Below are positions 43,648 to 51,184 of a stretch of 64,000 bases of DNA, piece after piece. Made by a program: the position numbers and the translations under genes. Under the pieces are notes generated by a model, which saw only the letters and a list, made by a program, of their open reading frames with translations, did no database searches and was not told the origin of the DNA. Position 1 is the stretch's first letter; the number at the start of each line of letters is the position of its first letter. The stretch is from NCBI RefSeq assembly GCF_048060095.1, contig NZ_JBLUOA010000002.1, positions 456,031 through 520,030 on the forward strand, in the 5' to 3' direction. Source of the stretch: JBLUOA01 sp048060095 (GTDB taxonomy: Bacteria > Pseudomonadota > Alphaproteobacteria > Rhodobacterales > Rhodobacteraceae).

Positions 43648-45252
43648 ATGAAAAGCAGAAAAGATGCTTTTATCCAAGACCAGAAGATGCGCTTTGCATC
43701 AAAGCAGATTTCGCGGCGGCGCTTTATTTCGTCCGTCGCAGCGGCGGGCGTAACGATTCCGACCGCGCTGTCTTGGGCCGCACAGGCCGAAGCGGCGACG
43801 CCGGTCAAAGGTGGCCATTTCCGCGTGGGGACGGGGAACGGTTCGACCACGGATTCGCTTGATCCTGCGACATATGAAAACGATATGACCGCAACGCTGG
43901 CTTTTGCTTTCGGCAACCACCTGACCGAAGTTCGGCCCGACGGCAGCCTCGCCGGCGATCTGGCGGAAAGCTACGAATCCGACGATGCGAAAACATGGGT
44001 GTTCAACCTGCGCCAAGGTGTGGAATTCCACAACGGCAAGACCCTGACGCCGGAAGACGTCATCGCGTCGCTGAACTATCACCGCGGCGAGGATTCGAAA
44101 TCCGCAGCGAAGGGCAATATCGAAAGCGTTACGGACATCCGGGCCGATGGAAACTCCGTCGTGTTTGAGCTTTCGGCGGCAAACGCCGACTTCCCGTTCC
44201 TGATCAGTGACTATCACTTCCCGATCCTGCCGGCCGAAGATGGCAAGATCGATCCGACCTCGGGCATCGGCACCGGCCCCTACGCAATTGATGAGTTCGA
44301 ACCCGGCGTGCGCTTCCGCGGAACGCGGAACGCCAACTACTATAAGGACGGCGCTCATTTCGACTCTGTCGAGTATCTGTCGATCGTCGATCTGACCGCG
44401 CGGCAAAACGCGCTGTTGAACGACGAAGTGGATGTGATCGACCGTGTTGATCCGAAAACCGTTGCGCTGCTTGAACGTGCGCCGCACATCAACATCCTCG
44501 AAACCACGGGCACGCTGCACTACACCTTCCCAATGCGGGTCGATGCGGCACCCTTTGACAACTACGATCTGCGGATGGCGTTGAAACTGGCGATCAAACG
44601 TCAGGAACTTGTGGACAAAATCCTGCTTGGCCACGGTGCGCTTGGCAACGACCACCCGATTTCGACCGCCAACCAGTTCCACGCATCCGACCTTCCCCAG
44701 CGGGAATTCGATGCGGATTTGGCGCGCAGCCACTACGAAAAATCCGGTCACAGCGGCACGATCCAGCTTTCCGCATCGGACGCAGCCTTTGCAGGTGCGG
44801 TTGATGCGGCCCAGCTTATCGCGGCCTCCGCCGCCGAAGCCGGGATCGAAATCGAAGTGGTGCGCGAGCCGAGCGATGGTTACTGGTCCAACGTCTGGAA
44901 CAAGAAACCGTGGTGTGCGTGCTACTGGTCCGGTCGTCCGACCGAGGATTGGATGTTCTCATCCGCCTACGTCGCGGGCACCGAATGGAACGACACCGCA
45001 TGGCGGACCGGCGAAGCGGCAGAACGCTTCAACGAGGTCGTTGAACAGGCCCGTGCCGAGCTTGACCAAGCCAAACGCCGCGAAATGTATTTCGAGGCGC
45101 AGCAGCTGCTGAACGACGATGGCGGCGCGATGATCCCGATGTTCGCCAACTACATCGCGGGTCTGAACACCCGCGTTGCCCATGACGAAGCGATTGCGGC
45201 GAACTGGTCGCTTGACGGCAACAAGGCGATGGAACGTTGGTGGTTCGCATAA
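43648..45252 (+). CDS. Tat-exported ABC substrate-binding protein (peptide/opine family 5)
   Basis: A 534-residue family 5 extracellular solute-binding protein. The N-terminus carries a twin-arginine motif (SRRRFISS, about residues 25-32) before a hydrophobic stretch and an AEA-type cleavage site. The core contains the family signature region PDGSLAGDLAESYE followed by VFNLRQGVEFHNGKTLTPEDV. RBS AGGGAGAA precedes the ATG. Normally such proteins are followed by DppBC-type permeases and ATPases, but here a terminator follows directly, so transport partners must be elsewhere. Probable ligands are di- or oligopeptides or similar compounds. Confidence 0.92.
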   Translation: MKSRKDAFIQDQKMRFASKQISRRRFISSVAAAGVTIPTALSWAAQAEAATPVKGGHFRVGTGNGSTTDSLDPATYENDMTATLAFAFGNHLTEVRPDGSLAGDLAESYESDDAKTWVFNLRQGVEFHNGKTLTPEDVIASLNYHRGEDSKSAAKGNIESVTDIRADGNSVVFELSAANADFPFLISDYHFPILPAEDGKIDPTSGIGTGPYAIDEFEPGVRFRGTRNANYYKDGAHFDSVEYLSIVDLTARQNALLNDEVDVIDRVDPKTVALLERAPHINILETTGTLHYTFPMRVDAAPFDNYDLRMALKLAIKRQELVDKILLGHGALGNDHPISTANQFHASDLPQREFDADLARSHYEKSGHSGTIQLSASDAAFAGAVDAAQLIAASAAEAGIEIEVVREPSDGYWSNVWNKKPWCACYWSGRPTEDWMFSSAYVAGTEWNDTAWRTGEAAERFNEVVEQARAELDQAKRREMYFEAQQLLNDDGGAMIPMFANYIAGLNTRVAHDEAIAANWSLDGNKAMERWWFA

Positions 45253-45277
45253 GTCAGCGATAGCCGGAAGAACACGG

Positions 45278-45303
45278 AAACGGCGGGGCAATCCCCGCCG
45301 TTT
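45278..45303. terminator. Bidirectional intrinsic terminator
   Basis: A perfect 11-bp stem AAACGGCGGGG (45278-45288) with its complement at 45293-45303 has a 4-nt loop and T-rich flanks on both strands. It separates the convergent binding-protein gene and SDR gene. Confidence 0.88.
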
Positions 45304-45304
45304 T

Positions 45305-46027
45305 CTATTTTGCGCCCCCGCCAAACACCCAGCGCGGCACAAGATGGCGAAGCCGGAACAGCCACGCGAACGGCGCGGGAAAATTTGTTTGAAACCGCCC
45401 GCTTTCCATCGCGCGCATGACGGTCCCTGCCGCCTTTTCGGCCGACATAAGCTGCGGCATGGCAAAATCGTTCTTCTCGGTCAGGCGGGTCTTGATGAAA
45501 CCGGGGTTCATCAATTGCACTTTCACACCACTATGCCGCAGGTCGGCGTAAAGCGTATCGGCAAGGTGCATCAGCCCCGCCTTGCTCGCCCCGTAGCCGA
45601 TCGCACCCGGCAAACCCCGAAACCCGGCGAGGGAGCCGATCAGAACGATATGCCCCGCGTTTTTCGAAACGAAATCCGGCACCACATGGCCAAGAACGTG
45701 AACCGCGCCCGTGAAGTTGGCGGCGCACATCGCCTCCACCTGCTCCGCGTTCCATTCCTGCGCGGTCATGGGTTGGTAGAGGCCGACGCAATAGATCACT
45801 CCGTCGATTTGCCCGACTTCGGAGGCCGCTTGCGCAACCGACACCCTATCGGTCACGTCCATCGGAACGACCAGCGGGTCACTGAGGGTCTTCGCCAGCT
45901 CCTCCAAACGATCCCTTGAGCGGGCAGAGATCACAAGGCGCGCGCCCCGCGCGTCAAGCGCCATCGCAAGCGCGCGACCCAGCCCCTCACTCGCACCGAT
46001 GATCCAATACCGCTGCCCGTCAAACAT
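45305..46027 (-). CDS. Short-chain dehydrogenase/reductase
   Basis: A 240-residue SDR with the cofactor motif GASEGLGRALA near residue 10, an NNAG-equivalent region (IYCVGLY), and the catalytic Ser plus YGASKAG (Tyr-x3-Lys). The ATG at 46027 overlaps the DUF3833 stop by 8 bp. It is the last gene of the five-gene operon that faces rpoE-chrR. Homologous operons in Rhodobacter are RpoE-controlled and connected with membrane-lipid change under singlet oxygen, so an oxidised lipid intermediate is a likely substrate. Confidence 0.88.
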   Translation of the reverse strand: MFDGQRYWIIGASEGLGRALAMALDARGARLVISARSRDRLEELAKTLSDPLVVPMDVTDRVSVAQAASEVGQIDGVIYCVGLYQPMTAQEWNAEQVEAMCAANFTGAVHVLGHVVPDFVSKNAGHIVLIGSLAGFRGLPGAIGYGASKAGLMHLADTLYADLRHSGVKVQLMNPGFIKTRLTEKNDFAMPQLMSAEKAAGTVMRAMESGRFQTNFPAPFAWLFRLRHLVPRWVFGGGAK

Positions 46028-46577
46028 CGGGGTGGGCGGGCCGGATCGTTGCGACCAGTTCCGCCACCTTGATCCCAAATTTGCGCATGACCGATTTGTT
46101 CATAAACGTCCCGTTTTCCATCAGATAGAGCCAGTCGGTCACATTCAGAACATGCCCGCCGGCATCCTCATCTAGCCGAATCCTATACCGCATACGGACC
46201 GTCGCGCCGGATTGCTGCCCCTCCGCAACCCCGATAATGTCTGACGCCGTCGCGGTGAACGCCCCGTTCTGGCCCATCTTGAGGTTCCATTGCCGTTCTT
46301 GCGTGGCACCGGTTGCATAATGAAACGTCTCGGCCAAAGTGCCGGTGTCGCCATCCCAATCCCCCTGCATCGGTGCAATAAATCGGGCGACGACATGCCC
46401 GCGCGGGCCATAGATGATCCCCTCGGAAAGCAGGGGGCCGGACAGGTGTTTCTGTATATCGACGACGGGCAGCGTGTCTTTGTAGTCCTCAGGCGATTGC
46501 GCGGTGAACCCAATGAACCGCCGAGCCAAAAGCACGCCGCCGATGAGGACTAGCAGAAGAAGCGCGAGTTCACTCAT
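46020..46577 (-). CDS. DUF3833 protein
   Basis: A 185-residue protein with an N-terminal membrane anchor (about residues 3-22, LALLLLVLIGGVLLARRF) and a predicted beta-rich domain containing LSEGIIYGPRGHVVARF, GTLAETFHYA and VTDWLYLMENG, the DUF3833 pattern. The fold resembles lipid-binding barrels, though that is only an inference. It overlaps both neighbours by 8 bp and always travels with the cyclopropane-synthase-like and DUF1365 genes in this type of operon. Function unknown. Confidence 0.8.
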   Translation of the reverse strand: MSELALLLLVLIGGVLLARRFIGFTAQSPEDYKDTLPVVDIQKHLSGPLLSEGIIYGPRGHVVARFIAPMQGDWDGDTGTLAETFHYATGATQERQWNLKMGQNGAFTATASDIIGVAEGQQSGATVRMRYRIRLDEDAGGHVLNVTDWLYLMENGTFMNKSVMRKFGIKVAELVATIRPAHPDV

Positions 46578-47727
46578 GACTCAACATCACTTGAACGACA
46601 TTCGTTTGGCCGACCTCAAACGACGCGGCACATATGCCAAGGTAGAACTGCCAATTGCGGAAGAACCCCTCGCCAAATCCAAGGCCCATCACGCGTTCCC
46701 GGCTGGCGGTCAGGCGGTCGGCCCACAGCCGACAGGTTTGGGCGTAGTCTTTTCCGAAGGCAAAACTCTCCTGCACCGACAGACCAGCGCGTTTCGCTTG
46801 ATCCGCGATCGCGCCATCCGACATCAGCATACCGCCCGGAAAGGTATAATGCCGGATATAGTCAGAGCCTTTTCGGTAAGTCTCCAGGTAGGAATCCGAC
46901 ACCGTGATCGCCTGAAGCATCGCCTGCCCGCCCTCGGCCAGTCGGTTCTTGAGGGTCGCGAAATACGTGGGCCAGTAACGCTCGCCCACCGCCTCAATCA
47001 TTTCAATCGACACGATGTTGTCAAAACGCCCATCAGTCTGGCGGTAGTCCTGCAACCGGATATCGGCGCGACCATCAAGCCGCGCATCGGCATACCCCTT
47101 CTGCGACGGCGAAATGGTCAGCCCGGTCACATGGCGCCCTTGATCCGCCGCCCGTTCGGCGAACCCGCCCCAACCGCAACCGATTTCAAGCACGCGGTCG
47201 CCCTCGGGCAACCGGTCGAGGATGCGGTCGTATTTGCGGTTCTGCGCCCGCATCAAATCCGTATCGCCCGGCGCGAAAATCGCGGAGGAATACGTCATCC
47301 CCGGATCGAGCCAGAGCTGGTAAAACTCGTTCCCGACATCGTAATGCGCGCGGATGTTGCGCGACGCCCCACGCGGAGAATTCGCGCGCATGATCCGGTC
47401 GACCAAGCGAAACTTCAGACTGCTCCAGAAATTCGGGTAGGCGTAGGCGTCAAATTCGTCGAGGTTCAGCAGTGCGATGCGGGCAATGTCTTCAATCGAA
47501 GGCGTGTCCCAGCGGCCATCGACATAGGTTTCACCTAACCCAATGTCGCCCCGCGCCGCGCAAGCAGTCACGACTGACCAGTCGTGGATCACCATCTCGG
47601 CCTGCGGAGCGCCGGTGCCGAAATCGTGGATTTCGCCCTCAGGCGTGCGAATGCGAAGGCTGCCGCGTGTGATCCCGGCGCAGGTGTCGAGAAAATCCGC
47701 TTTGACCCGGTTCGTCAGAAAAAACAT
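46570..47727 (-). CDS. Cyclopropane-fatty-acid synthase-like phospholipid methyltransferase
   Basis: A 385-residue SAM-dependent enzyme of the Cfa family. Motifs include AHYDVGNEFYQLWLDPGMTY, VLEIGCGWGGFAE (SAM motif I) and IVSIEMIEAVGERYW with the active-site-type glutamates. The N-terminal 90 residues form the lipid-binding part. I start at ATG 47727, one base overlapping the DUF1365 stop. It methylates an acyl double bond of membrane phospholipids, yielding either a cyclopropane or, as in the pathway to methylated furan fatty acids described in Rhodobacter, a methyl-branched product. Which one cannot be decided from sequence. Confidence 0.9.
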   Translation of the reverse strand: MFFLTNRVKADFLDTCAGITRGSLRIRTPEGEIHDFGTGAPQAEMVIHDWSVVTACAARGDIGLGETYVDGRWDTPSIEDIARIALLNLDEFDAYAYPNFWSSLKFRLVDRIMRANSPRGASRNIRAHYDVGNEFYQLWLDPGMTYSSAIFAPGDTDLMRAQNRKYDRILDRLPEGDRVLEIGCGWGGFAERAADQGRHVTGLTISPSQKGYADARLDGRADIRLQDYRQTDGRFDNIVSIEMIEAVGERYWPTYFATLKNRLAEGGQAMLQAITVSDSYLETYRKGSDYIRHYTFPGGMLMSDGAIADQAKRAGLSVQESFAFGKDYAQTCRLWADRLTASRERVMGLGFGEGFFRNWQFYLGICAASFEVGQTNVVQVMLSHE

Positions 47728-48482
47728 CAAGTGACCTCGTTACTCGGTGGCGCTGGCCGCGTGCGGTACCGCGCGCCTTTCAATTTCAAGCGCAAGGCTT
47801 GCCAGTGTATCAGAATGATCGTGCGAAGCGCCCCCAGCGGGCGGCGCACACTCGCCCCCAGAATGGCGCGATTGGTAAGCGGTTTTCGCTCACCCGTCAG
47901 CGTTGCGACAACACCGATGTTATCGTTGCGATGATCAATGCGGATCGCAATACGGTCGGGGTGGATGTTGAACGAAAAGACGTAATCCCCGGCAACGTCC
48001 TGAAACGGCGAGACGTGCATCACCTTGTCGGCGGTGATGCGATCCGTCGGCGAAATGACCGCGAAATCCGGTTTGCGGCAGATATAACTGTGACGGTCGC
48101 CAAACGTGTTGTTCACTTCGGCGATCACGACCTCTAGGTCATCGCCAGAAACCACCAGCCAGAAACTTACGGGGTTAAAGATGTAGCCCAGAAAGCGCGG
48201 CTGGGTCAGCAGGCGAATTTCCGATGACGCATGGCCGTCATATCCGTGGTCGCGCAGCACATCCCGCACCCATTCAACGCCCCGCCCCTGCCCCGGCAAA
48301 CCGCCATGGTTGCGATCACGAACCGAGGTCAGATTGAACCCGTTTCGGCTAAACAAGGCGGGTCCAAGTTTCGCCTCTGGGTCGATCAAAACATAATCGA
48401 CGCCATAGCGAAACGCATGTTTCAGCGCCCCTTTTCGGCCGTGCCATGTCTGACCCGCGATGTGTTCTGGCCAAACGCTCAT
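47727..48482 (-). CDS. DUF1365 protein
   Basis: A 251-residue DUF1365 (COG3496) protein. Recognisable segments are DYVLIDPEAKLG, FLGYIFNPVSFWLVVSGD and VSPFQDVAGDYVFSFN. The family is encoded almost invariably beside an FAD-dependent amine-oxidase-like gene and a Cfa-like gene, as here, and overlaps both. It is implicated in lipid modification downstream of the methyltransferase, but I know of no settled reaction. No signal peptide; peripheral membrane association is possible. Confidence 0.88.
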   Translation of the reverse strand: MSVWPEHIAGQTWHGRKGALKHAFRYGVDYVLIDPEAKLGPALFSRNGFNLTSVRDRNHGGLPGQGRGVEWVRDVLRDHGYDGHASSEIRLLTQPRFLGYIFNPVSFWLVVSGDDLEVVIAEVNNTFGDRHSYICRKPDFAVISPTDRITADKVMHVSPFQDVAGDYVFSFNIHPDRIAIRIDHRNDNIGVVATLTGERKPLTNRAILGASVRRPLGALRTIILIHWQALRLKLKGARYRTRPAPPSNEVT

Positions 48483-49759
48483 ACGAATTGCTTGTCCATC
48501 TGGCGGGCGATACGGACGGCGCTGGCAAAGCCGTCTTCGTGGAAGCCGTGCCGCGTGTAAGCGCCTGCAAACCAGGTGTTGTTCGCGCCTTGGATGGCGT
48601 TCAGGTCTGCCTGGGCGCGAAGGGCCGCATGGTCAAAGACCGGGTGGCGGAACGTCGTTTCATCATAGATCTTGGCGCTGGGCACGTCGTCAATCGGGTT
48701 CAGCGAAACAAACAGCGGATCGCTGTCCGGGATATTCTGCAACCGGTTCATCCAATAGGTCACGCCGATGGCGCTTGAGGGGCGTTTGTGATCGGCCTTG
48801 TAGACCCAGGACGACCAGCAGTCCTTGCGGCGCGGCATTTGTGTTTCGTCACAATGAAGAACCATCCGGTTGTCCTGATAGCGCAACGCGGAAAGGGCGC
48901 GGTGTTCTTGCGGAGTCGGTTGCGCCAACAGGCGCAGCGCGTCGTCGGAGTGACAGGCAAAAATCACCTGATCGAAGCACTGCCGCTCTCCGTTACCGAA
49001 ACGAACCGTGCTTTCGACACCATCCCTCTCTACCCCATGCACGGGGGTTGCGGGTTTCAGAACCGCCCCGCAAAGTTCGAGGTGCTTGGCTAGACGCGAG
49101 ACATACTCGATGCTGCCGCCATCGACCGTCCACCACTGATGCTGCCCGGTATGGCTAAGAAGCGCGTGGTTTCTGAAGAACTGGATCAGGGACCGCGCCG
49201 GAAACGCCCGGATTTCATCCGGTGGCGTCGACCAGATCGCGCCGCAAATCGGCATCAGGTAATAGCGCTGGAACCAATCGCCGAGGTTCATGTCGTCGAC
49301 CAGATCGCCAATACTGACATCCGGGTCATCCGCCGCCTGTTCTGCCTTGGCATTGAACCGGAAGATGTCACGGACCATTCGCAGAAAGCCGGGGCGCAGC
49401 AGGTTCCTCCGCTGCCCGACAAGCGCCCGCAGATCGTTCAGCCCGTATTCAACTGCGCCTCCGTCAATCGTCGCGCCAAAGCTCATGTCACTTTTGGCGG
49501 CCGGGACGTTTAGATCATGGAACATCCGCGTCAGGTGCGGATAGTTCGCATAGTTGAATACGATGAACCCGGTATCGACCGGCTGATCGCCGTTTTTGCC
49601 CGCCAAAACGGTGCGGGCATGACCACCCAGATTGGCGCCACTTTCAAAAAGCGTCACGGCGTGCTGAGGGCTTAGCAGATAGGCCGCCGCAAGCCCGGAA
49701 ATTCCACCCCCAATGATCGCAATTCTTTGTGGTTTTGTTGGCGCGGCGTCAAATGACAT
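48479..49759 (-). CDS. FAD-dependent NAD(P)-binding oxidoreductase (COG2907-like amine oxidase superfamily)
   Basis: A 426-residue flavoprotein with the dinucleotide-binding motif IAIIGGGISGLAAAYLL near the N-terminus, GGHARTV as in desaturase/amine-oxidase-type flavoproteins, and a C-terminal FAD contact NTWFAGAYTRHGFHEDG. It likely oxidises or desaturates an acyl chain before or after methylation by the Cfa-like enzyme. ATG 49759 with AAGGAAGAC is chosen over 49783, because the proposed ECF promoter at 49788-49815 would start the transcript near 49780. It is the first gene of the stress lipid operon. Confidence 0.88.
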   Translation of the reverse strand: MSFDAAPTKPQRIAIIGGGISGLAAAYLLSPQHAVTLFESGANLGGHARTVLAGKNGDQPVDTGFIVFNYANYPHLTRMFHDLNVPAAKSDMSFGATIDGGAVEYGLNDLRALVGQRRNLLRPGFLRMVRDIFRFNAKAEQAADDPDVSIGDLVDDMNLGDWFQRYYLMPICGAIWSTPPDEIRAFPARSLIQFFRNHALLSHTGQHQWWTVDGGSIEYVSRLAKHLELCGAVLKPATPVHGVERDGVESTVRFGNGERQCFDQVIFACHSDDALRLLAQPTPQEHRALSALRYQDNRMVLHCDETQMPRRKDCWSSWVYKADHKRPSSAIGVTYWMNRLQNIPDSDPLFVSLNPIDDVPSAKIYDETTFRHPVFDHAALRAQADLNAIQGANNTWFAGAYTRHGFHEDGFASAVRIARQMDKQFV

Positions 49760-49787
49760 TAGTCTTCCTTTAAAATGCAACATGGAT

Positions 49788-49815
49788 ATTACGCGATCTC
49801 TCGTGCGTTAGATCA
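49788..49815 (-). promoter_or_regulatory. Predicted RpoE (ECF) promoter for the lipid operon
   Basis: On the minus strand, TGATCT (49815-49810), a 16-nt spacer and CGTAAT (49793-49788) match the TGATC...CGTA-type promoters of RpoE/ChrR-controlled genes. The predicted start near 49780 leaves a short leader before ATG 49759. Confidence 0.7.
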
Positions 49816-49821
49816 AAAAAG

Positions 49822-49849
49822 TGATCTATCCCTCGCAACAGTCCGTATC
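49822..49849 (+). promoter_or_regulatory. Predicted RpoE (ECF) autoregulatory promoter
   Basis: TGATCT (49822-49827), a 16-nt spacer and CGTATC (49844-49849) have the same geometry as the divergent promoter. The two -35 boxes form a perfect inverted repeat (TAGATCA at 49809-49815, TGATCTA at 49822-49828, 6 bp between). The transcript start would be near 49856, favouring ATG 49877 for rpoE. Confidence 0.7.
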
Positions 49850-49876
49850 TCGGATATGATAAATGAAGAAATCCAA

Positions 49877-50524
49877 ATGGCCCGCGGAACGAAACGTCAG
49901 CAGAGCGTGGCAAATTCGGCGGCGATATTGGGTAAGGGGCGTGACGGCGTTTTGGTAAATAAACCTGAGAAGGATAAGCTTTCAGAGCAGACAGTCTGGA
50001 TGCTGGCGGTACGTGACCAGCGCGACAAAGCTGCATTCGCACGGCTGTTCGACCACTACGCGCCGCGGCTGAAAGGGATGGCGATGCGCGGTGGGGCGCG
50101 GCCTGATTTGGCGGAGGAGATTGTGCAAGACGCCTTTCTTTCCGTGTGGCGCAAGGCCGCGTCTTTCGACCCGCACCGCGCGCAGGTGTCGTCGTGGATC
50201 TATCAGATCGCGCGCAACCGTCAGATTGACATCGCGCGAAAAGAAAGCCGCCCGGTGCCCGAGGAGTTGGCGATCGACCCGAATGAACAAGACGATGCGG
50301 GGCAGATCGTCGCCCTTGAACAAGAAGCCCAGCGCCTGCGTAGCGCACTTCAATCGTTGCCCGACAAGCAGCGAGAGATGGTTGAAAAGGCCTATTTGGG
50401 CGAGTTGACCCATCAAGAGATCAAATCCGTCACCGGGGTGCCGCTGGGAACGATCAAAAGCAGAATACGTTTGGGGCTGACCCGGCTAAGGCACGAATTG
50501 AAAGAGATACGAAGCCATGACTGA
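49877..50524 (+). CDS. rpoE: ECF RNA polymerase sigma factor (RpoE, ChrR-partner type)
   Basis: A 215-residue group IV sigma factor. Region 2 spans about residues 45-110 (FARLFDHYAPRLKGMAMR, VQDAFLSVWRKAASFDP, SWIYQIARNRQIDIAR) and region 4 about 150-210 (LPDKQREMVEKAYLGELTHQ, GTIKSRIRLGLTRLRHEL). It is followed with 8-bp overlap by a ChrR anti-sigma gene. In Rhodobacter sphaeroides this pair responds to singlet oxygen. The start is chosen at ATG 49877 because the predicted own promoter initiates near 49856 and GAAGAA lies upstream; the N-terminal 35 residues are otherwise unusual. Confidence 0.93.
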   Translation: MARGTKRQQSVANSAAILGKGRDGVLVNKPEKDKLSEQTVWMLAVRDQRDKAAFARLFDHYAPRLKGMAMRGGARPDLAEEIVQDAFLSVWRKAASFDPHRAQVSSWIYQIARNRQIDIARKESRPVPEELAIDPNEQDDAGQIVALEQEAQRLRSALQSLPDKQREMVEKAYLGELTHQEIKSVTGVPLGTIKSRIRLGLTRLRHELKEIRSHD

Positions 50525-51152
50525 CATCAAACATCACATCCCCGACCCGTTGATCGCGGCCTATGTGTCGGGGTCGCTGCAACAGCCCTATGCGGTTGTT
50601 CTGGCGACGCATATATCACTGTGCGCCGAATGTCGTGCGCGTTATGAGGCTCATCTGGCGATGGGCGGCGCGGTTCTGGACACCCTCCCGTCAGAGGTGG
50701 TTTCGCCAACCGCAAAATCCCGGCTGATGGCTGAGATTGACCGACCCGAACGCCCGATCAAGGTGCCGCAGGGGTTTGACATATACCCAAGCCCACTTGC
50801 CAAGGTGCTGAACGGCAAGCCTCCCAAATGGCGGTCCGTGGGCCTTGGCGCGAAACAGTCGATCCTGAGCAGCGGGCGGGGTGGCAACTTGCGGCTGCTT
50901 TATATCCCTGCCGGTCAGGCGGTCCCGGATCACGGGCACCGGGGCATGGAACTAACGCTGGTTCTGCAAGGCAGCTTTAGCGATGAGGATGGCTCGTTCG
51001 GCGTTGGTGATCTGGAGGTCGCAGATCAGGAGGTCGAGCACACCCCCGTCGCAGGGCGCGAAGGGCCGTGCATCTGCCTCGCCGCGACCGACGCGCCGTT
51101 GAGGTTCAACAGCCTGATGCCACGGATGTTGCAGCCGTTCCTGAAAATCTGA
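50517..51152 (+). CDS. chrR: Zinc-binding anti-sigma factor ChrR
   Basis: A 211-residue two-domain anti-sigma factor. The N-terminal zinc anti-sigma domain has His6/His7, His32, Cys36 and Cys39 (HISLCAEC). The C-terminal cupin domain has the metal-type motif DHGHRGMELTLVLQG and a later HTP histidine. It sequesters RpoE until singlet oxygen or organic peroxide triggers its destruction. All ligands expected from R. sphaeroides ChrR are present. It overlaps rpoE by 8 bp and converges with the aminotransferase gene, 32 bp apart. Confidence 0.93.
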   Translation: MTDIKHHIPDPLIAAYVSGSLQQPYAVVLATHISLCAECRARYEAHLAMGGAVLDTLPSEVVSPTAKSRLMAEIDRPERPIKVPQGFDIYPSPLAKVLNGKPPKWRSVGLGAKQSILSSGRGGNLRLLYIPAGQAVPDHGHRGMELTLVLQGSFSDEDGSFGVGDLEVADQEVEHTPVAGREGPCICLAATDAPLRFNSLMPRMLQPFLKI

Positions 51153-51184
51153 TCGGTGTGGCGTGCCGGATCGCCGCCGCACCT

